Positions 44,734-54,002 of a DNA stretch of 64,000 bases are shown one piece after another (position 1 is the stretch's first letter; each line of letters starts with the position of its first letter). Below the pieces are notes generated by a model. That model had not been told where the DNA came from. It ran no database searches and saw only the letters and a program-made list of their open reading frames with translations. The translations under genes and the position numbers were made by a program. This DNA comes from an uncultured Alphaproteobacteria bacterium (GTDB lineage: Bacteria > Pseudomonadota > Alphaproteobacteria > Rhodobacterales > Rhodobacteraceae), in the NCBI GenBank assembly GCA_902599445.1, contig CACKFK010000004.1, positions 16,551 to 80,550 of the forward strand, in the 5' to 3' direction.

Positions 44734-45654
44734 ATGCAAAATCAGTCTTCTGGCCATCAGTCTTTAATAAAATCAAATCTCATATGCATGCTTTCGATGA
44801 TGTTTTTCTCATCAGGGTTCGTTGCTGTAGAGTATCTTTTAAATGCTGGTTGGCACCCAGTTTATTTGAATTTCTTAAGACATATCATAGTGGTTTCATT
44901 TGTAATACCAGTGTGGATTTACTTTGACGGTATTAAAGCACTTTTAGGTGCAAATTGGCTGTGGGGAATCTTTGTTGGTGGAATAGGGTTTGGTGTCGGG
45001 AGTATTTTATTACTTTATGGCCAGGTTTTCTCCGATCCTGTAACGGTTACCATTATCTCTGGGGCTTTTCCTGCTGTTTCTGGATTATTAGAAGTAATTC
45101 TTGATAAGCGAAAACTGAACAAAGAATTTGTTATCGGTGTAAGTATAGCTGTTATAGGTGGAATGGTTGTGATTGCAGGTGCTGATAATATGGTTAGGGT
45201 CTCATGGGGTGCTTTATTTGTGCTATTGGCTGTTATATTATTTTCTTGGGCATCGAGAGCCAATGTTATTGATTTTCCAAACCTCACAACACTAGGCCAG
45301 ACGAGCATATGCATGTTGGGATCATGTTTCGCAATGAGTATCATGTCATTCATTATGTTTTTTACTGGTCAGTTTCAAAATCAATCAATCTTTGACATGT
45401 CGAAAATAGAATTGGGTCAACTTATGATTTATGGAATTCTGGGTATGGCAGTTTCTCAGTTTTTTTGGCTTTCGGGCATAAAGAAAATAGGCCTAGGGCT
45501 TGCTTCTATCCATATTAATACTGTCTCCTTTTATGTTATGATAATCATGCTTTCCTTAGGAGGCGTGTGGAATGGATTACATTTCTTAGGTGCATTGATT
45601 GTTGGTGCGGGGATTATCATTTCCCAAACCTCACGCAAAAGTTTCATTAATTAG
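44734..45654 (+). CDS. DMT-family (EamA) transporter
   Basis: A 306-residue protein with ten hydrophobic segments and paired EamA domains (FSSGFVAVEYLLNAGWHPV in half one; GLGLASIHINTVSFYVMIIML in half two). It is probably a metabolite exporter of the drug/metabolite superfamily. Its 3' end runs 4 bases into the convergent GST-like gene. The neighbouring DMT gene at 43710 is not closely similar, so this is not a local duplication. Confidence 0.82.
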   Translation: MQNQSSGHQSLIKSNLICMLSMMFFSSGFVAVEYLLNAGWHPVYLNFLRHIIVVSFVIPVWIYFDGIKALLGANWLWGIFVGGIGFGVGSILLLYGQVFSDPVTVTIISGAFPAVSGLLEVILDKRKLNKEFVIGVSIAVIGGMVVIAGADNMVRVSWGALFVLLAVILFSWASRANVIDFPNLTTLGQTSICMLGSCFAMSIMSFIMFFTGQFQNQSIFDMSKIELGQLMIYGILGMAVSQFFWLSGIKKIGLGLASIHINTVSFYVMIIMLSLGGVWNGLHFLGALIVGAGIIISQTSRKSFIN

Positions 45655-46286
45655 GTAGGGATTTTATTTCCAAAAAGTGGAATATCGTAGCCTTTTATTA
45701 CAGCCGGCCGTTCAGAAATTTTTCTATACCATTGATATACATTTGGATACTCGTCTAAATTTATTTGATGACGTTGAAACCTTGAAATCCAAGGCCACAA
45801 GGCGATATCGGCAATTGAGTATTCGCCTTTTCCTGGCCCAGAAATGTATTCGAAGTTTTTTAATCGGTTATCCAGAATCCCATAAAGTTTTTTAGCCTCA
45901 TTTTTGAAGCGATCTTCAGCATAGGCAGAACGACCCTTATTATAATACAAAAAATGATGAGCTTGACCTAAAATAGGACCAATAGCGCTCATCTGCCACA
46001 TCAGCCATTGCATAACATCCCAATGGTAATCGGCAGTTCCTGTAAATTGACCGAATTTATTGGAGAGATAAAGTAAAATAGCACCACTCTCTCTTATAAA
46101 CCTCTGGTCTTGATTATCATAAATGACTGGTATTTTATAATCAGGGGAAATTTTTTGAAATTTTTTGGAAAATTGATCCCCCTTTCCGATGTCTATAGGA
46201 TATACAGTATACTCTACACCAAGCTCCTCCAGCAGAATGGAAACTTTACGACCGTTGGGTGTTGACCAAGTATAAAGATCAATCAA
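45651..46286 (-). CDS. Glutathione S-transferase, YfcG-like disulfide reductase type
   Basis: A 211-residue GST. The start IDLYTWSTPNGRKVSILLEELG (with TPNG around the active residue), the SPDYKIPVIYD cis-Pro block and the SGAILLYLSNKFG glutathione-binding strand-helix match the YfcG/YghU group, which reduces disulfides rather than conjugating xenobiotics. The C-terminal helix has SIADIALWPWISRF. It ends convergently with the DMT gene, with a 4-base overlap. Confidence 0.88.
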   Translation of the reverse strand: MIDLYTWSTPNGRKVSILLEELGVEYTVYPIDIGKGDQFSKKFQKISPDYKIPVIYDNQDQRFIRESGAILLYLSNKFGQFTGTADYHWDVMQWLMWQMSAIGPILGQAHHFLYYNKGRSAYAEDRFKNEAKKLYGILDNRLKNFEYISGPGKGEYSIADIALWPWISRFQRHQINLDEYPNVYQWYRKISERPAVIKGYDIPLFGNKIPT

Positions 46287-46319
46287 CGTACTCTCCTAAA
46301 TAGCTATGATAAAAGATCG

Positions 46320-47048
46320 TTATTTTATGAGATTTATTGCTTCTAAAGGATCTTTCGTAATCTTAGTGAAGATCTTCTTAATTTCTGGTTTGTAGACTGA
46401 ATCTTGAAGACTATAACCTAACACTAGAGGGATCTTAGGCTTGATAATTTTCCTTAATTTTTTACCAATCTGGATACACTCATCCAAACTATTAAAACAG
46501 GATGCAGATAAACCAAACAATTGAAAGTCTATTGAATTTATCAGGTCCATTAGTTTTTCTTCAGAATATCCTAAGGCTAAGAATGGGTTTACACCATTTT
46601 TTTTCATAATAATGGAGGCCGTAATTATGCCCAGGCTATGGGTTTCAGATTGTGGTAAAATCAAAAGGATAGGAGGCCCTTTATAATCATGATAAAGCGG
46701 GCCTAGGTATTTCTTCTCATAAATACGAACTAGTTTTTGAAGTCTATCGACTCCAAACGAGACGTCTAAAAATGAAATTTTATCATCTTTCCACATTTGG
46801 CCGAGTTTATCGGCAACTTCAGGAATAAATTGCTCAAGAATAGGATCCGTTGACTTATGCTTATGACATAAATCATTTATGAACTGTGTCTGAAATTCAT
46901 CATCCCGAGATAAAATAGCATTACAAAATATATCTAACTCATTTTGAAAGCAGATTTTCTCAGCTGTGATTTTTTTTGTAGCAACCTCGCTAAGAGCAAA
47001 TATAGCAAGAGATAGCTTTTCAGACTCCTCTGAAGTGCTATTAATCAA
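46320..47048 (-). CDS. Cobalamin-binding (B12) domain regulator, AerR/PpaA-like
   Basis: A 242-residue protein from TTG 47048, chosen because GGGGGGA lies 6 bases upstream; an in-frame TTG at 47063 is possible. An N-terminal helical domain (ILEQFIPEVADKLGQMWKDDKISFLDVSFG) of the kind found before B12-binding domains is followed by a Rossmann-like domain with PQSETHSLG (His 137 from this start), where classical B12 proteins have D-x-H-x-x-G. The E-x-H-x-L-G form is typical of AerR/PpaA light-sensing regulators of photosynthesis genes. No ppsR/crtJ or photosynthesis gene is in this window, so the partner is unknown. Confidence 0.75.
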   Translation of the reverse strand: MINSTSEESEKLSLAIFALSEVATKKITAEKICFQNELDIFCNAILSRDDEFQTQFINDLCHKHKSTDPILEQFIPEVADKLGQMWKDDKISFLDVSFGVDRLQKLVRIYEKKYLGPLYHDYKGPPILLILPQSETHSLGIITASIIMKKNGVNPFLALGYSEEKLMDLINSIDFQLFGLSASCFNSLDECIQIGKKLRKIIKPKIPLVLGYSLQDSVYKPEIKKIFTKITKDPLEAINLIK

Positions 47049-47137
47049 AATATGTCCCCCCAAAACTCAGCATGACAGAAAAATAAAGAAATGATAGTAA
47101 AAAGTGCAATAATGATAGATTTTTGTAAAAACTAAAT

Positions 47138-48358
47138 CTATTGATGGCAATATTCTATAATCAGCTGACTTAATTTTTTACCAATTTCAACTTTGCTCAT
47201 TTTTGTCCATTTCTTAATATAGGTATTGGCAATAATGGTTACTTCATTGTTTTCCTCACCGAGGGGAGAGCTTTTTTTCGCTATCTTATTTGCAATGATT
47301 AAATCACACCCTTTTGATTTCAACTTTTCTGTAGCATTTTTTGTCAATTGTTCTGTTTCAGCTGCAAATCCAATAACTAAACTTGGTCTAGTTTTAGATT
47401 TTGAAAGCTCTGCAAGTATGTCAGGGTTTTCCTTTAAGGAAATATGAGGAAAAGTTGCACCATCTTTTTTCTTAATTTTCCTATTACTATTATTTTGAAC
47501 ATACCAATCTGAAACAGCTGCTGCACAAATAGCTATGTCATAGGGGCCATTGGAGAAAACGGCTTTATGCATGTCTTTAGCCGATTCAATTGGGATGATT
47601 TTTGCTCCTACTGGATGCGGAACATTTGTTGGTCCTGTGACGAAAATGACTTCGGCTCCAAGGTTCACCAAGGCATTGGCAATGGCGGTTCCTTGCAGCC
47701 CACTTGAATTATTTGAAATGAACCTAATTGGATCAATTCGTTCTACTGTGGGTCCAGAAGTCACAAGGATTTTTTTCTTAAGTAGAGAGTTTCCTTTAAG
47801 GTTTGAGATTATTTGGTCTTTTATTTCAGAAGGTTCTGCCATTCGTCCAAGGCCAAATTCCCCACAAGCCATATCTCCTTTGTCAGGACCTACAAAAAGA
47901 AAACCATATTCACCTAATTTTTTTATATTAGAAAGGGTGGCGGGATGGTTCCACATTCGTACATTCATTGAAGGTGCTAACAAGACTTTCTTATCGGTGG
48001 CGAGGATCAGTGTTGATGCCAGGTCATCAGCTAAACCATTTGCCACTTTACCAATTAAATTAGCAGTGGCTGGCGCTACTACAACTAAGTCAGCTGCTCT
48101 GGACAATTGTATGTGGCCCATTTCGGTTTCATCATTTAAATCAAATAAATCAGAATAAACCTTCTTTTTAGAAATGGCTGCTAAGGATAAAGAAGTCACA
48201 AAATTTTCGGCACTTTTTGTAAGTATTGGGATAACTTCAATGCATTCTTTTTGCAGAAGTCTAATTAACTCTAGACTTTTATAGGCAGCTATTCCGCCAC
48301 CAATAATTAGTGTTATTTTCTTTTCTTTTCCCAAGTTAATTTTCCAACACGATAGCAA
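47138..48358 (-). CDS. coaBC: Bifunctional phosphopantothenoylcysteine decarboxylase/synthetase CoaBC
   Basis: A 406-residue two-domain enzyme. CoaC: a flavin fold starting ITLIIGGGIAAYKSLELIR, with catalytic H82 (GHIQLSRAAD), the APSMN motif at 128-132 and C165 (GDMACGEFG). CoaB: ILVTSGPTVERIDPIRFISNNSSG and the FAAETE block. It makes 4'-phosphopantetheine precursor from phosphopantothenate and cysteine. The start codon is uncertain: the longest is a TTG at 48358, and in-frame TTG codons follow. coaX lies just upstream (66 bases) on the same strand, uniting early CoA genes. Confidence 0.93.
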   Translation of the reverse strand: MLSCWKINLGKEKKITLIIGGGIAAYKSLELIRLLQKECIEVIPILTKSAENFVTSLSLAAISKKKVYSDLFDLNDETEMGHIQLSRAADLVVVAPATANLIGKVANGLADDLASTLILATDKKVLLAPSMNVRMWNHPATLSNIKKLGEYGFLFVGPDKGDMACGEFGLGRMAEPSEIKDQIISNLKGNSLLKKKILVTSGPTVERIDPIRFISNNSSGLQGTAIANALVNLGAEVIFVTGPTNVPHPVGAKIIPIESAKDMHKAVFSNGPYDIAICAAAVSDWYVQNNSNRKIKKKDGATFPHISLKENPDILAELSKSKTRPSLVIGFAAETEQLTKNATEKLKSKGCDLIIANKIAKKSSPLGEENNEVTIIANTYIKKWTKMSKVEIGKKLSQLIIEYCHQ

Positions 48359-48424
48359 TTATTTATTTTGTGGATTAGTTACTTAATCCAAGATTTAAAA
48401 CATTTTTTGATATTAAGTCATAAA

Positions 48425-49198
48425 CTATTTATTTAGGTTGTAGTTGTAAATTACAGTCATACCGTGCATTGTGAGATCAAGATCAATATGATCAAAAATA
48501 TTTGTTTCCCTACCGAAAAGAGGAGCTAACCCTCCAGTAGCTACAGTTGTCATTTTTACCGCGTTCTCCCCACGAATCCGTTTTATAAGTCCTTCTATCA
48601 AGCCAATGTATCCCCAAAAAACCCCAGATTGTATACAATCTTTGGTATTTTTTCCTATTACACTTTCTGGTTTGCTGATGTCGACATAAGGTAGAGCTGC
48701 CGCTGTTTCATGTAATGCCTTAATAGATATATTAACCCCTGGAGCTATAGAACCGCCTAAGTAGGCCCCGTCTTTACCCACAACGTCAAAGGTTGTAGCA
48801 GTACCAAAGTCGACAATTATAATATTTCCGCCATATCTGTCAAAGGCCGCAGCAGTATTCACTAATCGATCTGCTCCAACGTTAGTTCCTTCATCAACTC
48901 TAACGGCAATAGGTAAATCACAGCCTGTTTTTCCGACGACTAAAGGTCTACAGTTGAAATATCTGTCTGATAGTATTCTTATGTTGAAACCAACTTGAGG
49001 GACAACAGAAGTTAATATTACTGCCTTAACGGATGTGGGTTCATAGCTATCAAGTTCCATAAGGGATTTGAGCCACACGAAATATTCGTCAGCTGTTCTT
49101 TCTTCCAAAGTAGAACATCGCCATTGTGCTAATTTCTTGTATTTATCAAAAATAGCAAAAACTGTATTTGTATTTCCAACATCTATTGCTAATAGCAT
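48425..49198 (-). CDS. coaX: Type III pantothenate kinase
   Basis: A 257-residue kinase of the ASKHA fold with DVGNTNT near the N-terminus (phosphate 1), the DEGTNVGADRLVNTAAA substrate motif, IVDFGTATTFDVV (phosphate 2) and a TGGLAPL adenosine motif. It phosphorylates pantothenate, the first CoA step. AAGAAGG precedes the ATG. Position next to coaBC is consistent with cotranscription. Confidence 0.95.
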   Translation of the reverse strand: MLLAIDVGNTNTVFAIFDKYKKLAQWRCSTLEERTADEYFVWLKSLMELDSYEPTSVKAVILTSVVPQVGFNIRILSDRYFNCRPLVVGKTGCDLPIAVRVDEGTNVGADRLVNTAAAFDRYGGNIIIVDFGTATTFDVVGKDGAYLGGSIAPGVNISIKALHETAAALPYVDISKPESVIGKNTKDCIQSGVFWGYIGLIEGLIKRIRGENAVKMTTVATGGLAPLFGRETNIFDHIDLDLTMHGMTVIYNYNLNK

Positions 49199-49678
49199 AA
49201 AAGACCTTCTTAATTCGAAATTATTAGTAGCAAAAACTAGGTAAGGATGTCGATAAAATATGTCTAGGAAAAGCTTTTTTATATACTCTATTGGTTCTAA
49301 CTAACTGACTTTATACACAAAAAGCTTTCTGTATTATTTTTGCATCAATTTCTCATAACTTTGCAACTACAAAAATAATTAGATAACAAAAGAGCAATAT
49401 ACATAATAAAAACAAAAGGTTGTCTTTTTGATTCAGAATTTATTTTATTCCTTCGTAATTCAGTAAGAAAAATTCACAAATTTATTGGTTAGAAATATCC
49501 CCAGATTTATCCACAGGCTTTTCTATATGCGAAATAAAATTTGTTAATGTTTTCAAGGGTATTATCTATTTCTACCACCAATAGGTTCATAAGGTTGCAC
49601 TCTAAGACATCTTAAATTCTCCCTAGAAAGAAAATAATATGGAAAATAGTGCAACTAGATTTTAGGTTACAGATATCT
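49199..49678. other. 480-base AT-rich intergenic region with DnaA-box-like sites
   Basis: No gene was recognised. It contains TTATCCACA at 49507-49515 (exact DnaA-box consensus) and TTATACACA at 49311-49319 (fits TTATNCACA), in a very AT-rich stretch. The same 9-mer class also occurs by chance elsewhere (52644-52652), so this is only suggestive of an origin-like or DnaA-regulated region. Confidence 0.4.
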
Positions 49679-50287
49679 TCAAGGGCTTCTTTTGACACCA
49701 GCAATTTGAATGATTTGAAAAGAATCATCGCTTTTAAAAACCACGATATTGTGGGCACAATTATCCATGTACGGGGGGTCCCATATCTGATGTATCTCTT
49801 TCCCGTCTATTTTCGTTAAAAAAGCTTTAATGAAAGCACCATGACTCACAATTGCAACCGTTTGATTTCTTTTCTCTATGGATATCTCTGTGATCGTAGT
49901 TACGGCACGGTTTGTTAGTTTTGCAAATGTCTCTGCACCTTTTAAGTTAAATAAATGTGGTTTATTGAAGAAATGATCATGAGAAGAAGGATCATTTTTT
50001 TCTACATCTTGATAAAGCTGTCCTTCTAAAGGACCTAAATTTATCTCCATGAGAGTATCCATGTATTCTATGTCATTAGGTAGATTGGGCCACATATAAG
50101 ATGCAGTCTGTTTGGTACGCAGGCTAGGGCTACAATAAATCTTGTGGAATTCTATACCTGCGATTTTTTTGCCTAGGTTCTTTGCTTGTAAAACCCCCTT
50201 TTCCGTAAGTCTTGATTCATCTTGACCCTGAAACCTGCCAGCTTTATTCCAATCTGTTTCACCGTGCCTAAAGAGATGCAATTCCAT
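49679..50287 (-). CDS. Histidine phosphatase (phosphoglycerate mutase-like)
   Basis: A 202-residue protein of the RHG superfamily: HLFRHGETDWN (R7, H8, G9) carries the phosphohistidine, and VAIVSHGAFIKAF supplies the second His. The middle segment EINLGPLEGQ gives the typical catalytic acid. Members include cofactor-dependent mutases, alpha-ribazole phosphatase and broad phosphatases; the exact substrate is not evident, though the length fits the GpmB/CobC group. It is divergent from the methyltransferase gene at 50461. Confidence 0.85.
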   Translation of the reverse strand: MELHLFRHGETDWNKAGRFQGQDESRLTEKGVLQAKNLGKKIAGIEFHKIYCSPSLRTKQTASYMWPNLPNDIEYMDTLMEINLGPLEGQLYQDVEKNDPSSHDHFFNKPHLFNLKGAETFAKLTNRAVTTITEISIEKRNQTVAIVSHGAFIKAFLTKIDGKEIHQIWDPPYMDNCAHNIVVFKSDDSFQIIQIAGVKRSP

Positions 50288-50460
50288 TTGATGCTCCTAC
50301 TCACTTACCCATTAATTAAACTATTTTCCTACTTAGGAAAATACTATAATAGGGAGATTTTTGAGAATAGTTAATGTGCGGTACAATTTCTAAAAGAAGG
50401 CCCATTAGATCTTTAATTTTCTAACAATAGCCTGGGTTTTTTAATAAGGACTGAATTGAG

Positions 50461-51306
50461 ATGAAAGAAATTAACTTAGAGCAAAAGGAATTTTGGAATG
50501 AGAAGAAAGGAAAAATTTGGGTATCTTTAGGACCAAGAATTGATGACATGTTTGGACCTCTGGGAGATGAAGCTTTAAGGGTTTTAGCTCCAAAAAAAGG
50601 AGAGAACGTACTTGATGTAGGATGTGGGACTGCTACAACCAGCTTCAAACTGGCAGGTTTATTAGGTGAAAAAGGTTCAGTTACAGGTATGGATATTTCC
50701 AAACCGATTCTTGAATGTGCCAAACAAAAAGCAAAAGAGAATTCTATCAAGAATATTGAATTTGTGCTTGCTGACGCTCAAAATCATTATTTTATGGCGG
50801 ATAGTTATGATGCTATTTTCAGTCGCTTTGGCTTGATGTTTTTTGATGATCCAGTGGCAGCATTCTCTAACTTGCTTAAAGGCTTAAAATCTCGAGGACG
50901 ACTTACTTTCGTTTGCTGGGCTGATCGCTCAGCCAATGATTGGATAGAAGTATCAACCAATATAGCTACTAAGTTTTTGGAACTACCACCAAAGGCTGCT
51001 CCGAGAGATCCTGGACCCTTCGCGTTTGAAGATCCCTTATATTTAAATGAGGTTCTTTCTAATGCTGGCTGCAATAAGATCTTGATCGAGAATTATTCTG
51101 CAACAAATGTTGTTGGAAAAAATACAAAAGAAGCAGCTGAATTCTTAAGTAGAATGGGACCGATGTCATTACCTTTTGAGGATTCAGAAGTTTCGGTTCA
51201 AAGAAAAGTTATTGATTCGTTAGAAAAATGTTTCGCTGATTATGTAACCATAAGAGGTGTTGAGATGAAGTTTAGTACCTGGATGGTGACAGCCTACAAG
51301 GCTTAA
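50461..51306 (+). CDS. Class I SAM-dependent methyltransferase
   Basis: A 281-residue protein with the SAM-binding motif VLDVGCGTATTS (residues 50-61), acidic ribose-binding residue in TGMDIS, motif II VLADAQNHYF and motif III in LTFVCWADRS, as in UbiE/MenG-like enzymes. The acceptor is unknown. It is monocistronic and convergent with the class III aminotransferase gene. Confidence 0.85.
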   Translation: MKEINLEQKEFWNEKKGKIWVSLGPRIDDMFGPLGDEALRVLAPKKGENVLDVGCGTATTSFKLAGLLGEKGSVTGMDISKPILECAKQKAKENSIKNIEFVLADAQNHYFMADSYDAIFSRFGLMFFDDPVAAFSNLLKGLKSRGRLTFVCWADRSANDWIEVSTNIATKFLELPPKAAPRDPGPFAFEDPLYLNEVLSNAGCNKILIENYSATNVVGKNTKEAAEFLSRMGPMSLPFEDSEVSVQRKVIDSLEKCFADYVTIRGVEMKFSTWMVTAYKA

Positions 51307-51331
51307 GCTCCAAGGAAAACTTCCTAAAGCG

Positions 51332-52609
51332 TTAACTGGCTAATGCTAAAGATGCTTTTTCTATAGCCATTTCAGTCTGGGCAAGGTCCTCTTCCGTTAA
51401 TGCCAACGATACGTACATTTTTCCTATCGGTTTCAAGATAGCATTACTCTTTAAAACTTTATGAAACAAATCGTATTGTTTCATATTATTCTTTTGCACA
51501 TCTCTATAGTTTGATATGTCTGCATTAGTAAAGAGGATCTCAAATAAAGTTTGATCCCCAACAATTTTATGATCAATTCCCTGTTTAGTTAAATTCTTAG
51601 AAGCAAAATCCATTATCCTTTGGCCATTATCTCGTAGTTTCTCGTAGCTTCCTGGTCTCCTTAGGATCTCAAGTGTTTTAAGGCCCGCAATGCATGCTAT
51701 AGGGTTTCCTGATAGTGTACCAATTTGCATTAAAAACCCTTCACTTCCAACTTTGCTTTTATCAAAGTGAGCCATGATTTCCCTACGACCCGCTATTGCA
51801 GCTAGTGGAAAACCTCCACCTATTATTTTTCCTAAAGTGCAAATATCTGGAGTAACACCATAATGTTCTTGCGCTCCACCATAGGCAAAACGATAACCAG
51901 TCACAACTTCATCAAAAATAAGGAGGATGCCAAATTTATCACAGAGTTTTCTCAAGGTTGGCAGAAAGTCCTTAATTGGTGGTATTAGTCTCTGCAAAGG
52001 CTCAACTATTATAGCAGCGATATCTGCATATTCTTGACTTAAGAAATTTTCTATAAAATCAATATCATTAAATGGTGCTATAAGCACCTCAGATTTGACA
52101 CTTTCAGGTATTCCTGCGCTATCGGGTACAGCTTGTGGAAAGTTACTTAATGTCGTTGGAGCTAAACTCATTTGAGCTTCAGCACACATGCCATGATAAC
52201 CGCCCTCAAATTTTACAATCTTTTGACGCTTGGTATATGCTCTTGCAAGTCTGATCGAATACATGTCTGCCTCGCCGCCAGTGGACACATATCTTATCTG
52301 CTCTGCACAAGCCACACTTCGGCAAATTTCCTCAGCTAATTCAACCCCTAGGACGTTATTTGCAAAAAATGTTGTTCCTTTTGACAGCTGAGATAAGATA
52401 ACTTCTTCGACCTCAGGATGGCTGTGGCCGATTAACATTGGACCCGAGCCTATAAGATAATCAACATACTCTGTACCGTCTTCATCCCAAATTCTTGAAC
52501 CTTTTCCATGGCTGATGAAAACTGAGGGATCAAAATTACCAAATCCACCTCCCGGTAGTACTTGATTGGCTCTTTCCATCCATTCAGTTTGATTAAGTAT
52601 CTTTTGCAT
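51332..52609 (-). CDS. Class III aminotransferase, glutamate-1-semialdehyde aminomutase-like
   Basis: A 425-residue PLP enzyme of the GSA aminomutase group. Features are the HPEV start of the barrel, the FEGGYHG motif, FDEVVTGYR with PLP-contacting Asp, and cofactor Lys 261 in LGKIIGGGFPLAA. The phosphate-binding segment reads STGGEA (109-114) where HemL has NSGTEA, and there is no second hem gene near it, so a haem role is doubtful; an omega-amino acid transaminase is more likely. It is divergent from a class V aminotransferase gene. Confidence 0.83.
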   Translation of the reverse strand: MQKILNQTEWMERANQVLPGGGFGNFDPSVFISHGKGSRIWDEDGTEYVDYLIGSGPMLIGHSHPEVEEVILSQLSKGTTFFANNVLGVELAEEICRSVACAEQIRYVSTGGEADMYSIRLARAYTKRQKIVKFEGGYHGMCAEAQMSLAPTTLSNFPQAVPDSAGIPESVKSEVLIAPFNDIDFIENFLSQEYADIAAIIVEPLQRLIPPIKDFLPTLRKLCDKFGILLIFDEVVTGYRFAYGGAQEHYGVTPDICTLGKIIGGGFPLAAIAGRREIMAHFDKSKVGSEGFLMQIGTLSGNPIACIAGLKTLEILRRPGSYEKLRDNGQRIMDFASKNLTKQGIDHKIVGDQTLFEILFTNADISNYRDVQKNNMKQYDLFHKVLKSNAILKPIGKMYVSLALTEEDLAQTEMAIEKASLALAS

Positions 52610-52742
52610 TTGAATTGCCTTTCAGAAACACATACAATTTTGTTTATACACACAAAAGAATTTACTTGTCATGCAAAAATACATTAGTGATGAAACATAT
52701 AAAATTAAAGACAATGTAGCATGTTGAGCACAGGATAAATTG

Positions 52743-53990
52743 ATGTATCAAAAAGATCTTTTACAAGAAATTAGAAATAAATTTTGTCATATAGATACGT
52801 GTCCTTTTTCTGGAAAGAGAATATTTTTTGAAAATGCAGGAGGCTCATTAACTCTTAAATCAGTGGCTAAGCGTTCTGGTGAGTTGGCAGCTATTCCAGA
52901 CAATCAGGGAAGGGATAATACAGGTTCTAAGGGCGTAATGGATCTTATAAAAAAATCCAAAACCGATGCATTAGAATTTTTTAATGCAGAAAGAGGAAGT
53001 ATATTAATTGGAGAAAGTGGAACTGAGCTTCTATTTAGGCTAATACGTGCGGCAATTTTGGCCTCTGACAAGGGAACAGTGATTGGTAGTACTCTTGAAC
53101 ATCCAGCTTCTCGGTCAGCTACCACAAAATGGTCAACATATGCTTCAAAGAACCTCATACTTGTTCCTCATTGTAAGGAATCTGGTTCGATTAAAATAGA
53201 CCAATATCTTGCAAAGGTTACCCAGGATGTAGGTGTGGCAACGATCGTTCACACATCACCAGTAACTGGTATTGGCGTGGAAATTAAGGAACTTACCCAG
53301 GGTATAAAGAGCATTAGTCCAGATTGTTTGATTATTGTAGATGGTATACAGCATGCTCCGCATGGAGATATAAATATTAGCGATTACTCTATAGATGGTT
53401 ATGTTATTTCTCCATATAAAGTTTTTTCTCGTCATGGTTATGGTCTAGCATGGATTTCAGATAGATTGAGGAACTTACCTCATGAAAATCTAATGAAAGG
53501 TCCACAAGAAAACTGGGATCTTGGGACAAGGGATGTTGGTTCATATGCTACTTTTTCTGATGTTGTAAATTACTTTGAGTGGTTGGGATCAAGGCTTTCT
53601 AAAACTTCAAGTCGTCGTGAAAAATTTTTGCATGCATCACAATTTATAAAACATCAGGAACAGGCTCTTGTTAAAACCATGTTATACGGGAAAGATAACG
53701 TAAAGGGACTGTCTGACTATCCTAAAATTAAAATTATTGGTGGACTTGAAAATGAACTTCGAGAGGGTTTGGTCTCTTTTTCCTTTCCTGAGGTTACCTC
53801 TGATTTTTTTGTAAAGGAGTTAAATTTGCGAGGTATAAGAACGCATGTCAGAAAGTCTGATCATTACTCAGCAAATATTCTTGAGCCACTGGGTTTGGAA
53901 TCCTGCATTAGGGTTTCGATGTGTCATTATAATTCTGAGGATGAGGTCATTCATTTCTTAACTAGCATGAGTGAAATAATGCACCAATGA
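52743..53990 (+). CDS. Class V aminotransferase/cysteine desulfurase-like enzyme
   Basis: A 415-residue PLP enzyme with ENAGGSLTL near the N-terminus, STLEHPASRSAT, IIVDGIQHAPHGDI (D200, H204) and cofactor Lys 226 in VISPYKVFSRHG. It is in the NifS/CsdA fold. The typical desulfurase active-site Cys loop is not evident near the C-terminus, so an amino-acid lyase or aminotransferase role is as likely. Start ATG 52743 is taken over the TTG three bases upstream. It ends convergently next to dgcA. Confidence 0.82.
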   Translation: MYQKDLLQEIRNKFCHIDTCPFSGKRIFFENAGGSLTLKSVAKRSGELAAIPDNQGRDNTGSKGVMDLIKKSKTDALEFFNAERGSILIGESGTELLFRLIRAAILASDKGTVIGSTLEHPASRSATTKWSTYASKNLILVPHCKESGSIKIDQYLAKVTQDVGVATIVHTSPVTGIGVEIKELTQGIKSISPDCLIIVDGIQHAPHGDINISDYSIDGYVISPYKVFSRHGYGLAWISDRLRNLPHENLMKGPQENWDLGTRDVGSYATFSDVVNYFEWLGSRLSKTSSRREKFLHASQFIKHQEQALVKTMLYGKDNVKGLSDYPKIKIIGGLENELREGLVSFSFPEVTSDFFVKELNLRGIRTHVRKSDHYSANILEPLGLESCIRVSMCHYNSEDEVIHFLTSMSEIMHQ

Positions 53991-54002
53991 GATGTGAAAT
54001 AC

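Noticed and set aside
43710..45654. The two DMT genes as a tandem duplication
   Set aside because: They are divergent and their protein sequences are not closely similar beyond family features.
51332..52609. hemL as gene symbol
   Set aside because: The phosphate-binding motif differs from HemL and the gene is far from other haem genes.
52644..52652. Another TTATACACA site as part of an origin
   Set aside because: It is isolated between the two PLP-enzyme genes with no second box close by, and shows that such 9-mers occur by chance in this base composition.
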